Origin: Salipiger pallidus | Lineage (GTDB): Bacteria; Pseudomonadota; Alphaproteobacteria; Rhodobacterales; Rhodobacteraceae | Assembly (NCBI RefSeq): GCF_014643635.1 | Contig: NZ_BMJV01000006.1 | Coordinates: forward strand, 310,001-374,000 | DNA length: 64,000 nt | Direction: 5' to 3' | Part shown: positions 51,168-60,838 of the stretch, piece by piece | Layout: each line of letters opens with the position of its first letter | Position numbering within the stretch: the stretch's first letter is position 1 | The notes under the pieces: model-generated | The model's database searches: none | Seen by the model: the letters and a program-made list of their open reading frames with translations, nothing else | Told to the model about the DNA's origin: nothing | Program-made: the position numbers and the translations under genes

Positions 51168-51791
51168 TCATTGCGGCTGCACCGAGCAGCAGCCCCGGTA
51201 GGTCCCATCGCGTTTTCCTGTCAGCGTCACGAGCGCCTCGAGGCCAAAGAGCCGGTCCGACATGCCGTCCGAGCAGGCCTGAACCGGCTTTATGGCGATT
51301 GAGGCTTTCTGCCCGGGGCCGCTGGCATGGGCCACATGGCCTGCGCCGGGCACCGGCTCGGGCGAACTGGCGGAAAGCTCGAGGTTGTTGCCCTCTATGT
51401 CTGACCAGCTGAAGGTACCGCCGGGGGTGTGGATGAGGCTCCAGAACGGCTCGGTGCCGTAGCAGCTGAAGGCGGCACCCTCACCGATGGTGCTGCCCTG
51501 CTGCCGCGCCATGTAGCGCATGTTCACCCACCCCGCCTGTTCGCGAAGGTTTACCCGACCCCAGCTGCCGTCATCGCTGAGGGCGGTGACCTCGGTCCGG
51601 GTCTGGGCAAAGGGCAGCGCGCCGAGGATCTCGGCCCCGGCCTCGGGGGCAGCGCGTACGTTCAGGACATCGTCCGAGGCAACGTCGGTCACGTCGTAGA
51701 GCGCGGGCAGGGGGCTGCCCGAGATCACCGCGGTGGCGCAGGCGCCAAGGGTCATGGCAGTAATGGCGGTCAGGATGGTTGGGCGTGGCAT
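51168..51791 (-). CDS. SH3-domain lipoprotein
   Basis: A 207-residue lipoprotein: lipobox LGAC near residue 18. A bacterial SH3 domain follows (VASDDVLNVRAAPEAGAEILGALP ... WGRVNLREQAGWVNMRYM). The C-terminal part has YGTEPFWSL, the mark of the COG3650-type domain, and ends with a Cys pair. Location is the outer-membrane periplasmic face. The role is unknown. Confidence 0.78.
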   Translation of the reverse strand: MPRPTILTAITAMTLGACATAVISGSPLPALYDVTDVASDDVLNVRAAPEAGAEILGALPFAQTRTEVTALSDDGSWGRVNLREQAGWVNMRYMARQQGSTIGEGAAFSCYGTEPFWSLIHTPGGTFSWSDIEGNNLELSASSPEPVPGAGHVAHASGPGQKASIAIKPVQACSDGMSDRLFGLEALVTLTGKRDGTYRGCCSVQPQ

Positions 51792-51873
51792 GGGATCAGG
51801 CTCCTTTTGCGGAATGCAGACAGGCACAGCATAGCGCAGCCGGGCCCGTTCGGCGCAGTCCGGACTCCCAGCC

Positions 51874-52704
51874 TCAGCGCCGTGCGCCCCAGCTCGCCGA
51901 GGCGTGCTTACGGGTGTAGAATTCGCCCATCAGCCCGATCATGATCAGCACGATGGACACGTAAAGCGCATATTCCCAGTCCGAGTTGCGCGGGTTGTAG
52001 TCGACGAAGGCGTAGCCGCGCGACTGGTCGATGGCGTGGAAGAGCGGATTCCAGTCGAACATCACCAGCATGTAGCTGGGCAGCGTGTTGGCCACGAACA
52101 TCTTGCCCGAGGCGATCATGTTGGCCCGCTGGTAGACCGTGGACAGGATCTGCACCGGGGTCGGGAACCACGGCTTGGCCGCAAGGAACACCATGCCGAT
52201 AGCGGCCCCTGAGAACCACGCCAGCAGGATCATCGCCATGCAGCCGATGGGATCGTGGATTTCCTGCATGACGAAGGGATTGAACGCCACGTCGTAGATG
52301 AACAGGATGAAGATCAGGCTCAGCACCTGGATATAGAGGGTCGACAGCATGGCCGAGGCGATGGCGATGGCCGTGTTCATCGGCGCATGCTGCATCATCG
52401 GGCTTGCCGGGCCTTCCGAGGAGACCACCGCCCCCAGCGTCTTGGTGTGGGTCATGTAAAGGAACACGCCGGTCATGATGTAGATCATGAAATCCCCGCG
52501 CAGGGCGGTGCTGCGCATCCCGAGGATCTGGAACATGAAGTAGAAGGCCAGCACGAAAATGATGGTCTGCAGCATGTTCATGAACAGCGCCATGAAGGCG
52601 TTGCCGTGGGTCTTGCGCACCGCCCGCACCGAATTGTGGTAGATCAGTTCGGCGATGTAGACCGCAGATCCCAGCCGCGAGCGCGGCTTCGTGGTCTGAA
52701 ACAT
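51874..52704 (-). CDS. ABC-2 type permease (polysaccharide export, KpsM type)
   Basis: A 276-residue membrane protein with six helices (IIFVLAFYFMFQIL, FMIYIMTGVFLYM, LYIQVLSLIFILFIYDV, IGCMAMILLAWFSG, MLVMFDWNPLFHAIDQSR, ALYVSIVLIMIGLMGEFY) and the NPLFH/DQSR region typical of KpsM/Wzm. GGAG supports the start at 52704. It exports capsule or O-antigen-type glycan with a partner ATPase, which is not in the window. Divergent from cysQ. Confidence 0.85.
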   Translation of the reverse strand: MFQTTKPRSRLGSAVYIAELIYHNSVRAVRKTHGNAFMALFMNMLQTIIFVLAFYFMFQILGMRSTALRGDFMIYIMTGVFLYMTHTKTLGAVVSSEGPASPMMQHAPMNTAIAIASAMLSTLYIQVLSLIFILFIYDVAFNPFVMQEIHDPIGCMAMILLAWFSGAAIGMVFLAAKPWFPTPVQILSTVYQRANMIASGKMFVANTLPSYMLVMFDWNPLFHAIDQSRGYAFVDYNPRNSDWEYALYVSIVLIMIGLMGEFYTRKHASASWGARR

Positions 52705-52826
52705 GGCGTTCTGCTCCGCTGTCCTCGCGAGGATGGGTCTTTTGTTGCCCATCTTGATTACTGGAAGCATAAGGAATCACAGGTTTCAAATCAACAAATC
52801 CGCGAACAGCGGTGGAGGAAACGCTT

Positions 52827-53624
52827 TTGCATTACGAAACGCTTGTCACTGTCATGCGGAAACTGGCGCTCGAAGCGGGCGACAAGATCATGGAGATCTA
52901 CGAGTCTGACGATTTCGAGGTAAAGACCAAGTCCGATGCCAGCCCGGTCACTGAGGCGGACGAGGCGGCGGACGCACTTATCTCGGCCGGCCTGCGCGGG
53001 GCTTTCCCTGACATGCCGCTGGTCACAGAGGAACAATCGGACAGCCACAACCTTGACGCGATGACGTTCCTCATTGTCGATCCGTTGGACGGCACCAAGG
53101 AATTCGTCAATCGCCGCGGTGATTTCACCGTCAACATCGCGCTCGTCGAAGACGGCGTTCCGGTGCGCGGCATCGTCTATGCCCCGGCCCGTGGCCGTAT
53201 GTTCTACACCACCTCGACCGGCACTTCGGTCGAAGAGACTGGTCCGTTCGACAAGGACACCGTGGGCGAGACGACCCCGATCAAGGTCTCCGAGGCCGAT
53301 AACTCGGCGCTCATGGTTGTCGCCTCCAAGTCGCACCGGGACGAGGCCACGGACGAGTACATCAACAAATACTCCGTCGCCGACAGCACCAGCGCCGGCT
53401 CGTCCCTGAAATTCTGCCTCGTGGCGACCGGCGAGGCGGATCTTTATCCGCGCCTTGGCCGCACTATGGAGTGGGACACCGCCGCCGGTCATGCGGTGCT
53501 GAACGGCGCAGGCGGCAAGGTGGTGCGGTTCGACGATCACACGCCACTGGCCTACGGCAAGCCCGAGTTCGCCAACCCCTATTTCATCGCCTACGCCCCG
53601 GGCGTGGAGCTGAAAGAGGCCTGA
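52827..53624 (+). CDS. cysQ: 3'(2'),5'-bisphosphate nucleotidase CysQ
   Basis: A 265-residue member of the inositol monophosphatase superfamily. Metal ligands lie in TEEQ (around 68-69) and VDPLDGTKEF (Asp85, Asp88), and MEWDTAAGHAVL is the second motif. It converts PAP to AMP, removing the product of PAPS-dependent sulfotransfer. The TTG at 52827 is chosen because GGAGGAA lies six bases upstream; an in-frame GTG at 52812 would include that site. Confidence 0.92.
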   Translation: MHYETLVTVMRKLALEAGDKIMEIYESDDFEVKTKSDASPVTEADEAADALISAGLRGAFPDMPLVTEEQSDSHNLDAMTFLIVDPLDGTKEFVNRRGDFTVNIALVEDGVPVRGIVYAPARGRMFYTTSTGTSVEETGPFDKDTVGETTPIKVSEADNSALMVVASKSHRDEATDEYINKYSVADSTSAGSSLKFCLVATGEADLYPRLGRTMEWDTAAGHAVLNGAGGKVVRFDDHTPLAYGKPEFANPYFIAYAPGVELKEA

Positions 53625-53630
53625 TCGGCC

Positions 53631-54860
53631 ATGGTGGCGCTCCCGGTCAGCGTGGTGATCGTGAGCCGGGGGCGCCCCGACGCGCTGCGCCTGTGCCTCA
53701 CCGGCGTGGCGCAGCTTGACCATCCGGCCTTCGAGGTGGTGGTGGTCGCATGCCCCGAGGGCATCGCTGCCGCGCATGGGATGCCCCATGCGGACCGGCT
53801 GAAACTTGTTCCCTTCGATGAGGCAAACATCTCGGCCGCCCGCAATGCCGGGATCGTGGAGGCGGCGGGCGAGGTTGTCGCCTTCATTGATGATGACGCG
53901 GTGCCCGAACCCACATGGCTGGCGAGGCTTTGTGCGCCGTTCGAGGACCCGTCGGTCATGGCTTCAGGGGGCTTCGTGCGCGGGCGCAATGGCATCGACT
54001 TCCAGTGGCGCGCCCAGACCGTGACATGCCGTGCCGAGGATTCTCCGCTGCACATGGGCGAGGCGCCTCAGGTCTTCGACCCAGAGCCAGGCCGTGCCAT
54101 CAAGCTGCAGGGCACCAACATGGCCCATAGGTGGGACGCGCTTCTGCGGATGGGAGGGTTCGATCATGCCTTCCGATTCTATCTGGACGAAACGGATCTC
54201 GACCTACGGCACGCGGCGCTTGGCCACCGCGTCGCAGTGGTGCCGCTGGCCGAGGTGCATCACGGCTATGCCGCAAGCACCCGGCGCGCTGCCGACCGAA
54301 GCCCGCGAGATCTGACCGAAATCGGGGCCTCGTTCGTCATCTTCCTGCGCCGCCATTGTCCGGAAACGGACCACCACGGAGCGCTTGCGCGATTTCGCGC
54401 CGAGCAGCGCAATCGCCTTCTGCGGTACATGCGGCGCGGGCCGCTCGGCCCTGATGACGTTCTGCGGCTCATGCGCGGTTTCGACCGGGGGGTGGCCGAG
54501 GCCATGGCCCGCCCGCTTTTGCCACTGGCGCCGCTGACCCCAGCGGGGGCTGGCTTCCATGGCTTTGCGGGGCGCCCGGGGGCACCGCGCGCGGTGCTGT
54601 CGGGACGTGTCTGGCAGCGCAGCGCCATGCGCCGCAGGGCTGCGGCGCTGGTGGCGGAGGGGCAGATTGTCAGCCTCTTCCGATTTTCCCACACGCTTCT
54701 GCGGCATCGGGTGCAGTTTCACCCGGACGGGTTCTGGGAGCAGATCGGCGGCCTCTGGGGACGCAGCATCCGCAGTGAAACCGGGCTGCGTGCGCCGTCT
54801 CTGCGCGGTCGGTTGCAGGACGAGCGGAACAGAGTGCGCAGGCAACGGGGAGAGGATTGA
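53631..54860 (+). CDS. family 2 glycosyltransferase
   Basis: A 409-residue protein with a GT-A fold N-terminal half: VSVVIVSRGRPDALRLCL at the start, ISAARNAGI, FIDDDAVPEP (metal-binding Asp motif), and FYLDETDLDLRHAALG. The C-terminal part is basic and rich in Arg and unlike known domains. It presumably adds a sugar to a cell-surface glycan. It starts six bases after cysQ. Confidence 0.85.
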   Translation: MVALPVSVVIVSRGRPDALRLCLTGVAQLDHPAFEVVVVACPEGIAAAHGMPHADRLKLVPFDEANISAARNAGIVEAAGEVVAFIDDDAVPEPTWLARLCAPFEDPSVMASGGFVRGRNGIDFQWRAQTVTCRAEDSPLHMGEAPQVFDPEPGRAIKLQGTNMAHRWDALLRMGGFDHAFRFYLDETDLDLRHAALGHRVAVVPLAEVHHGYAASTRRAADRSPRDLTEIGASFVIFLRRHCPETDHHGALARFRAEQRNRLLRYMRRGPLGPDDVLRLMRGFDRGVAEAMARPLLPLAPLTPAGAGFHGFAGRPGAPRAVLSGRVWQRSAMRRRAAALVAEGQIVSLFRFSHTLLRHRVQFHPDGFWEQIGGLWGRSIRSETGLRAPSLRGRLQDERNRVRRQRGED

Positions 54861-55002
54861 TTGTTCTGCAACTATGGGGTGTATTCGGGTGGTCGAACCC
54901 AAACCACACCGGCAAGGTCTGTTCCCTGCCACGCGGCAACATGCTAGGCCATTCGGAATAGGGTGCGCGAGCACCATCAAAGTTTTCAAGGAGCTGATAA
55001 GA

Positions 55003-55899
55003 ATGGGCAACAAGGTGACGAAGGCCATTTTCCCGGTCGCCGGGCTTGGCACGCGCTTCCTTCCGGCAACGAAGTCTGTACCGAAGGAAATCATGACCCT
55101 CGTGGACCAGCCGCTCGTGCAATACGCGATTGACGAAGCGCGCGCCGCGGGGATCAAGGAATTCATCTTCGTGACCTCGCGCGGCAAGGGCGCCCTTGAG
55201 GATTACTTCGATCACGCCCCTCACCTGGAGGCGGATCTGGCCAGCAAGGGCAAGGACAAGCTGCTCGAAGTGCTGAAATCCACCTACATGGACTCGGGCG
55301 AAGTCGCCTACATCCGCCAGCACAAGGCGCTTGGCCTCGGCCACGCGGTCTGGTGCGCCCGCCGCCTGATCGGTGATGAGCCCTTCGCGGTCATCCTGCC
55401 TGATGACGTTATCGCCGCCGACAAGCCCTGCCTTCAGCAGATGGTTGAAGCCTACGAGGAAACCGGCGGCAACATGGTTGCGGCGATGGAAGTGCCAGCG
55501 GACAAGGCGTCGAGCTACGGCATCCTCGACGTGCAGGAAGAAATGGGCAACCTCGTGTCGGTCAAGGGCATGGTCGAGAAGCCCAAGGAAGGCACTGCGC
55601 CGTCCAATCTTGCAGTGATTGGCCGTTACATCCTGTCGCCCAAGATCCTCGAGAACCTCGAGGACAAGCAGACCGGCGCCGGCGGGGAGATCCAGCTGAC
55701 CGACGCCATTGCCAAGCAGATCGGCGATGCACAGAACGGCGTTTACGGCTACCGCTTCAACGGTCAGCGCTACGACTGCGGTTCCAAGGCGGGCTTCCTG
55801 CAGGCGACCGTGGCCTTCGGCCTGTCGCGGGATGATCTGCGCGACGACCTCGAGACCTACCTCCATGAGGTCCTCGCGGCCCGCAAGGCGGCGCAGTAA
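55003..55899 (+). CDS. galU: UTP-glucose-1-phosphate uridylyltransferase
   Basis: A 298-residue nucleotidyltransferase that makes UDP-glucose. The signature AGLGTRFLPATKSVPKEIM is at residues 14-32, VILPDDV is present, and EKP appears in VEKPKEG. AAGGAG precedes the ATG at 55003. Six bases separate it from galE. Confidence 0.96.
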   Translation: MGNKVTKAIFPVAGLGTRFLPATKSVPKEIMTLVDQPLVQYAIDEARAAGIKEFIFVTSRGKGALEDYFDHAPHLEADLASKGKDKLLEVLKSTYMDSGEVAYIRQHKALGLGHAVWCARRLIGDEPFAVILPDDVIAADKPCLQQMVEAYEETGGNMVAAMEVPADKASSYGILDVQEEMGNLVSVKGMVEKPKEGTAPSNLAVIGRYILSPKILENLEDKQTGAGGEIQLTDAIAKQIGDAQNGVYGYRFNGQRYDCGSKAGFLQATVAFGLSRDDLRDDLETYLHEVLAARKAAQ

Positions 55900-55905
55900 G
55901 AGCGC

Positions 55906-56892
55906 ATGGCTGATCATGTACTGGTAACCGGGGGGGCGGGCTATATCGGCTCGCACGCCTGCAAGGCCCTGAAGGCCGCGGGCTTCGTACCCGTGACCTT
56001 CGACAATTTCGTCACCGGCTGGCGGGACGCGGTGAAGTTCGGCCCCCTCGAGGAGGGATCGCTGTCCGACCGGGCGCGGCTGGACGAGGTGTTTGCCACC
56101 TACAAGCCGGTGGCGGTGATGCATTTCGCCGCCCTGAGCCAAGTTGGCGAGGCGATGTCCGAACCGGGCCGCTATTGGCGCAACAACGTCGAAGGCTCTC
56201 TGACCCTGATCGAAGCCGCCTGCGCTGCCGGCTGCCTCGACTTCGTCTTTTCCTCGACCTGTGCCACCTACGGCGAACATGACAATGTCGTGCTGGACGA
56301 ACACACCCCGCAGGAGCCACTCAACGCCTATGGCGCCTCCAAGCGCGCGGTCGAGAACATCCTGCGCGATTTCGGTGCCTCGCATGGGCTGAACTCGGTG
56401 ATCTTCCGCTACTTCAACGTGGCGGGTGCGGACCCCGAGGGTGAGGTGGGCGAACACCACCGCCCCGAAACGCACCTCATTCCGGTGATGCTCGAGGCGA
56501 TCGACGGCACCCGCCCCGCGCTGACGATCCACGGCACCGATTACGACACACCCGACGGCACCTGCATCCGCGATTACGTGCATGTCTGCGATCTTGTGGA
56601 TGCGCATGTACTGGGGCTGACATGGCTGCGCGACGGCAAGGGCAGCCGGGTGTTCAACCTGGGCACTGGCGACGGGTTCTCCGTGCGCGAGGTGATTGAC
56701 GCATCGCGCGGCGTCACCAATCGTGAGGTGCCGCATTCAGAAGGCCCGCGCCGTGCAGGGGATGCGACCAAGCTGGTGTCGGGCTCGACCCGCGCTGCGG
56801 CCGAGCTGGGCTGGACCCCGGGCAGGTCGACCATGCCGCAGATGATTGCGGACGCATGGAACTGGCACCGCACCGGCCACTACGAAAGCTGA
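55906..56892 (+). CDS. galE: UDP-glucose 4-epimerase
   Basis: A 328-residue SDR enzyme. TGGAGYIGSH near residue 8 is the NAD loop, SSTCATYG holds the catalytic Ser/Thr, and YGASK gives the catalytic Tyr-Lys. It interconverts UDP-glucose and UDP-galactose for glycan building. galU and the following glycosyltransferase gene are tightly spaced. Confidence 0.95.
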   Translation: MADHVLVTGGAGYIGSHACKALKAAGFVPVTFDNFVTGWRDAVKFGPLEEGSLSDRARLDEVFATYKPVAVMHFAALSQVGEAMSEPGRYWRNNVEGSLTLIEAACAAGCLDFVFSSTCATYGEHDNVVLDEHTPQEPLNAYGASKRAVENILRDFGASHGLNSVIFRYFNVAGADPEGEVGEHHRPETHLIPVMLEAIDGTRPALTIHGTDYDTPDGTCIRDYVHVCDLVDAHVLGLTWLRDGKGSRVFNLGTGDGFSVREVIDASRGVTNREVPHSEGPRRAGDATKLVSGSTRAAAELGWTPGRSTMPQMIADAWNWHRTGHYES

Positions 56893-56896
56893 GGCG

Positions 56897-58072
56897 GTGA
56901 CCGCCCGGCTGCTCGACCTGACGCGGCTGGTGTCGCGGGCCGGGCGGCCGTTCACCGGGGTCGACCGGGTCGAATACGCTTACCTGGCCCGCCTTGCGTC
57001 CGATGGGCCGTTCTACGGTCTGGTGCGGACCGGGCTCGGGTTCCTGCTGCTCGATGCCGCCGGCTGCGCTGCGCTGAAGCGGCTGCTGGACAGTGGTGAT
57101 CTGCCTGCGCCCGACCTCCTGTCGCGGCTTCGGCGCCGCGATGCGGGCCGGGCCGGTGCTGAACGGGCACTACGCCGGGTGGCCGTCGGACGCTGCCTGC
57201 CGCGCGGCCTTGGGCGGCTATTGGGGCGGCATCTTCCCCAAGGCGCGGTTTACATCAGCGTCGGGCACACGCGGCTGTCCGACGTGCTGCTGTCGGGGCT
57301 GGGGACGCATCGCAAGGTGGTGCTGCTGCATGACACCATCCCGCTAGATCATCCTGAATTCGCGGGGACCGGCATTACCGAACGGTTCAAGGAATTCCTC
57401 GCGCGGACCGAAGCGCATGCGGACGTGGTGATCTGCAACTCTCGCCAGACCGAAGCGGACCTGCACCGCCACATGGCCGCCGTACCGCGCTGCGTTGTCG
57501 CCCCTCTGGGGATCGACGTGCCCAAGCCGGGCCGCGCGCCCGCCGGGCCGTGGGACGGGATGCCATGGTTTGTCATCCTTGGCACCATCGAGCCGCGCAA
57601 GAACCACGCCCTGCTCCTGCGGCTCTGGCGGGAGGGGCTTGTTCCGAATGACGCGCACCTGCTGATCTGCGGCGCACGAGGGTGGAACAATGCCGCGGTG
57701 TTCGACGCGCTCGACCGGGGCATCCCCCACGTGCACGAGCTGCCGGGCCTGCCGGACGGGGCCATCGCGGCGCTGCTGAAGGGCAGCGCGGGACTGCTGT
57801 TCCCGAGCCTTGCCGAAGGTTACGGCCTTCCCCCCGCCGAGGCGGCGGCGCTAGGGGTGCCGCTCTTGTGCAACGACCTGAAGGTGTTGCGAGAGGTGGT
57901 TGGGGATATTCCCGTTTACGCCCCGGCAGCGGATGCGTATCTTTGGGCCAGTGAGATAACAAGGATGGCCGAGGAGAGCCGGGCAGACCCGGCGCGTGCG
58001 GTAACGCGGTCGAACAGCTATGCCCCACCGAACTGGGATGCGCATTTCAAGACCGTCTTAACCGAGATCTGA
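56897..58072 (+). CDS. family 4-type glycosyltransferase
   Basis: A 391-residue protein with a GT-B fold. VYISVGHTRLSD, the hinge region FVILGTIEPRKNHALLL, and LLFPSLAEGYGLPPAEAAALGVPLL (EX7E motif, donor binding) are visible. The GTG at 56897 starts four bases after the galE stop. A sugar acceptor in the surface glycan is likely. Confidence 0.85.
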   Translation: MTARLLDLTRLVSRAGRPFTGVDRVEYAYLARLASDGPFYGLVRTGLGFLLLDAAGCAALKRLLDSGDLPAPDLLSRLRRRDAGRAGAERALRRVAVGRCLPRGLGRLLGRHLPQGAVYISVGHTRLSDVLLSGLGTHRKVVLLHDTIPLDHPEFAGTGITERFKEFLARTEAHADVVICNSRQTEADLHRHMAAVPRCVVAPLGIDVPKPGRAPAGPWDGMPWFVILGTIEPRKNHALLLRLWREGLVPNDAHLLICGARGWNNAAVFDALDRGIPHVHELPGLPDGAIAALLKGSAGLLFPSLAEGYGLPPAEAAALGVPLLCNDLKVLREVVGDIPVYAPAADAYLWASEITRMAEESRADPARAVTRSNSYAPPNWDAHFKTVLTEI

Positions 58073-58123
58073 TAGCCACGGGACAGATCCGGGCCGGGAC
58101 GCCGGCCCCATTGAGGGCAGGCT

Positions 58124-59134
58124 TTGGGTGCATGGCGGTCATATCGGCTGAGGCTTCAGCGCAAGCGCTGGCGCGTCAGGGCGCTGCGCAAATCGCGTGA
58201 ACTGACGCCGGTGTCCGACCGCACGGACCAGTTGCGCCGGTCCGACATCTTCGTCTTCTGCACCGCCCGGAACGAAGCGATCCGCTTTCCCTATTTCCTG
58301 AAATACTACCGGGACATGGGTGTGAACCACTTCTTCATCGTGGACAACGACAGCACCGACGGCACGCTGGCCTACCTCGCGCAGCAACCGGACGTATCGG
58401 TCTGGAGCACGCGGGGCAGCTACAAGCGGTCGCGGTTCGGGATGGACTGGATCAACTACCTGCTGCGCAAATATGCCCACGGGCATTGGGCGCTGACAGT
58501 CGATCCCGACGAGTTCTTCCTTTACCCATTCTGCGACACGCGGCCCCTGAGGGCGTTGACCGACTGGCTCGATGCCTCCTCGATCAAGAGCTTCTCGGCC
58601 ATGCTGCTCGACATGTACCCCAAGGGGCGCATGGATGCGCAGCCCTACCAGGTGGGGCAGAATCCCCTGGAAATCGCCTCGTGGTTCGACAGCGGCAACT
58701 ACACGATCAGCCGCAACAAGCGTTTTGGCAATCTGTGGATCCAGGGCGGCCCGAGGGCGCGGGTGTTCTTTGCCGACCGTCCCGAACGGGCGCCCGCGCT
58801 CAACAAGGTGCCATTGGTGCGCTGGGACAAGCGCTACACCTATGTCAGTTCCACCCACATGCTACTGCCGCGCGGGCTCAACCTTGTCTATGACGAGTGG
58901 GGCGGGGAAAAGGCGTCGGGGCTTTTGCTGCACACCAAGTTCCTCGATACCTTCTCGGCCAAGGCCGCCGAAGAGCTGGAGCGCAAGCAGCATTACGCCG
59001 GATCGTCCGAATACCTCGCCTACCACGCGGTGGTGAAGGACAACCCGGACCTGTGGTGCAAGTGGTCCGAAAAATACATCAACTGGCGCCAGCTCGAGAT
59101 CCTCGGGCTCATGTCCAAGGGCAACTGGGCATGA
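58124..59134 (+). CDS. family 2-like glycosyltransferase
   Basis: A 336-residue protein. DIFVFCTARNEAIRFPYFLKYYRDMG and FIVDNDSTDGT are the GT2-type opening, VDPDEFF the metal-binding segment, and the rest is of unclear type. The TTG at 58124 has GAGGG upstream; no better start codon precedes the domain. Its stop overlaps the next ATG by four bases. Confidence 0.82.
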   Translation: MGAWRSYRLRLQRKRWRVRALRKSRELTPVSDRTDQLRRSDIFVFCTARNEAIRFPYFLKYYRDMGVNHFFIVDNDSTDGTLAYLAQQPDVSVWSTRGSYKRSRFGMDWINYLLRKYAHGHWALTVDPDEFFLYPFCDTRPLRALTDWLDASSIKSFSAMLLDMYPKGRMDAQPYQVGQNPLEIASWFDSGNYTISRNKRFGNLWIQGGPRARVFFADRPERAPALNKVPLVRWDKRYTYVSSTHMLLPRGLNLVYDEWGGEKASGLLLHTKFLDTFSAKAAEELERKQHYAGSSEYLAYHAVVKDNPDLWCKWSEKYINWRQLEILGLMSKGNWA

Positions 59135-60831
59135 CTGTCGGGATCATCATGCTGGTCCACACCGCCTTCGACCGGGCCGAACAGGTGGCGCGGCACTGGC
59201 TGAAAGCCGGCTGCCCGATAGTGATTCACGTGGATCAAAAGGTCAGGGGCAAAGCCTACGAGCGCTTCGTCATAAACCTGTCCGATGACCCGCTGGTGCG
59301 GTTCTCAACGCGGCACCGCTGCGAGTGGGGCAGCTGGGGGCTGGTGGCCGCCAGCCAGGACGCGGCCGAGCTGATGCTGGCCGAGTTCGAGGGCGTCCGG
59401 CATGTATACCTGACCTCCGGCTCCTGCATGCCGCTGCGCCCGGTAGAAGAGCTGATCGCCTATCTCGACGAACGCCCGCGCACGGACTTCATCGAAAGCG
59501 CCACCACCGCCGATGTGCCTTGGACCGTGGGCGGGCTCGACGGTGAACGGTTCCAGCTGTTCTTTCCGTTCTCCTGGCGCAAGCAGCGTTATCTCTTCGA
59601 CCGGTTCGTGGACATCCAGCGCGCCCTTGGCGTCCGCCGCCGCCTGCCGCAGGGCATCGTGCCGCACATGGGCAGCCAGTGGTGGTGCCTCACCCGCCAG
59701 ACCCTGTCGGCAATCCTGTCGGACCCGGACCGCCGCGCCTTCGACCGCTATTTCCGCCGGGTGTGGATCCCGGACGAAAGCTATTTCCAAACACTTGCGC
59801 GGCTTTACTCCACCAATATCGAAAGCCGGTCGCTGACCCTGTCGAAGTTCGACTTCCAGGGCAAACCGCATATTTTCTACGACGATCACCTGCAGCTGCT
59901 GCGCCGGTCCGACTGCTTTGTCGCCCGCAAGGTCTGGCCGCACGCGGGCAGGCTTTATGATGTCTTCCTGTCGGACGCCGCCGCCCAGCAGAACCGGCAG
60001 GAGCCGAACCCAGGCAAGATCGACCGCATCTTCGCTCGTGCCGTAGACCGCCGGACCCGGGGGCGCACCGGTCTCTACATGCAGTCACGCTTTCCCAACT
60101 GGGGGTGGGAGAACGGAGTGACGGCGGGCAAGTATTCTGTTTTCCAGGGCTTTTCCGAACTGTTCCGCGATTTCGAAGGCTGGCTGGCCCGCACCACCGG
60201 AACGCAGGTGCATGGCCACCTCTACGGGCCCGACCGGGCGCATTTCGCCGGAGGGCAGACCGTTCTCAACGGCGCGCTGCCGGACAACGCGGCGCTGCGC
60301 GATGCCAACCCGCGTGCCTTCCTTGCCAACCTGCTGTGGAACACGCGCGGCGAAAGGCAGTGCTTTCAGTACAGCCCGCACGACACGCCCGATGTCATCT
60401 GGCACATCGCCCGTGATCCCAACGCGCAGGTCAGCGTGATCTCGGGGGCATGGGCAGTGCCGCTGTTCCAGTCCAATGCCAACTTTGCCGACCTGCGTGC
60501 CGAGGCAGCCCGCCTGCAGAAGATCGAACATGGCATGCTCGACCAGCTCCGCTCGCCAGAGGCCAAGGCGCGCATCCGGATCTGGACCATGGCCGAGTTC
60601 ATCGAAACCCCGATGGAGCCGCTTCAGGTGATCATCGACGAGATCGGCCAGCGGTCCCCTCAGCGCCTTGCCGAGGCGCCGGTGCTGCAGGACCTCAAGG
60701 GCTTCGGGCAGTTCCTGCAGAACCTCAAGAACCAGGGGATGCATCCCTATCTCATGGGCGATTTCCCGGTGGAGCCCGAACCTAAGGCGGCCAATCAATC
60801 GCGCCGCCGCCCGTATCTCGTGAAGAAGTAG
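59131..60831 (+). CDS. GT14-like N-acetylglucosaminyltransferase with DUF5928
   Basis: A 566-residue protein. The first 270 residues match the Branch/core-2 type (GIIMLVHTAFDRAEQVARH, VHVDQK-like HVDQKVRG, VYLTSGSCMPLRPVEELI, FFPFSWRK, MGSQWWCLTRQ). The remaining part (about 290-566: FARAVDRRTRGRTGLYMQSRFPNWGWENGV and following) fits the DUF5928-type extension known in Rhodobacterales. It may branch a surface glycan with GlcNAc. It is tightly coupled to its neighbours. Confidence 0.8.
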   Translation: MTVGIIMLVHTAFDRAEQVARHWLKAGCPIVIHVDQKVRGKAYERFVINLSDDPLVRFSTRHRCEWGSWGLVAASQDAAELMLAEFEGVRHVYLTSGSCMPLRPVEELIAYLDERPRTDFIESATTADVPWTVGGLDGERFQLFFPFSWRKQRYLFDRFVDIQRALGVRRRLPQGIVPHMGSQWWCLTRQTLSAILSDPDRRAFDRYFRRVWIPDESYFQTLARLYSTNIESRSLTLSKFDFQGKPHIFYDDHLQLLRRSDCFVARKVWPHAGRLYDVFLSDAAAQQNRQEPNPGKIDRIFARAVDRRTRGRTGLYMQSRFPNWGWENGVTAGKYSVFQGFSELFRDFEGWLARTTGTQVHGHLYGPDRAHFAGGQTVLNGALPDNAALRDANPRAFLANLLWNTRGERQCFQYSPHDTPDVIWHIARDPNAQVSVISGAWAVPLFQSNANFADLRAEAARLQKIEHGMLDQLRSPEAKARIRIWTMAEFIETPMEPLQVIIDEIGQRSPQRLAEAPVLQDLKGFGQFLQNLKNQGMHPYLMGDFPVEPEPKAANQSRRRPYLVKK

Positions 60832-60838
60832 GCATCCT

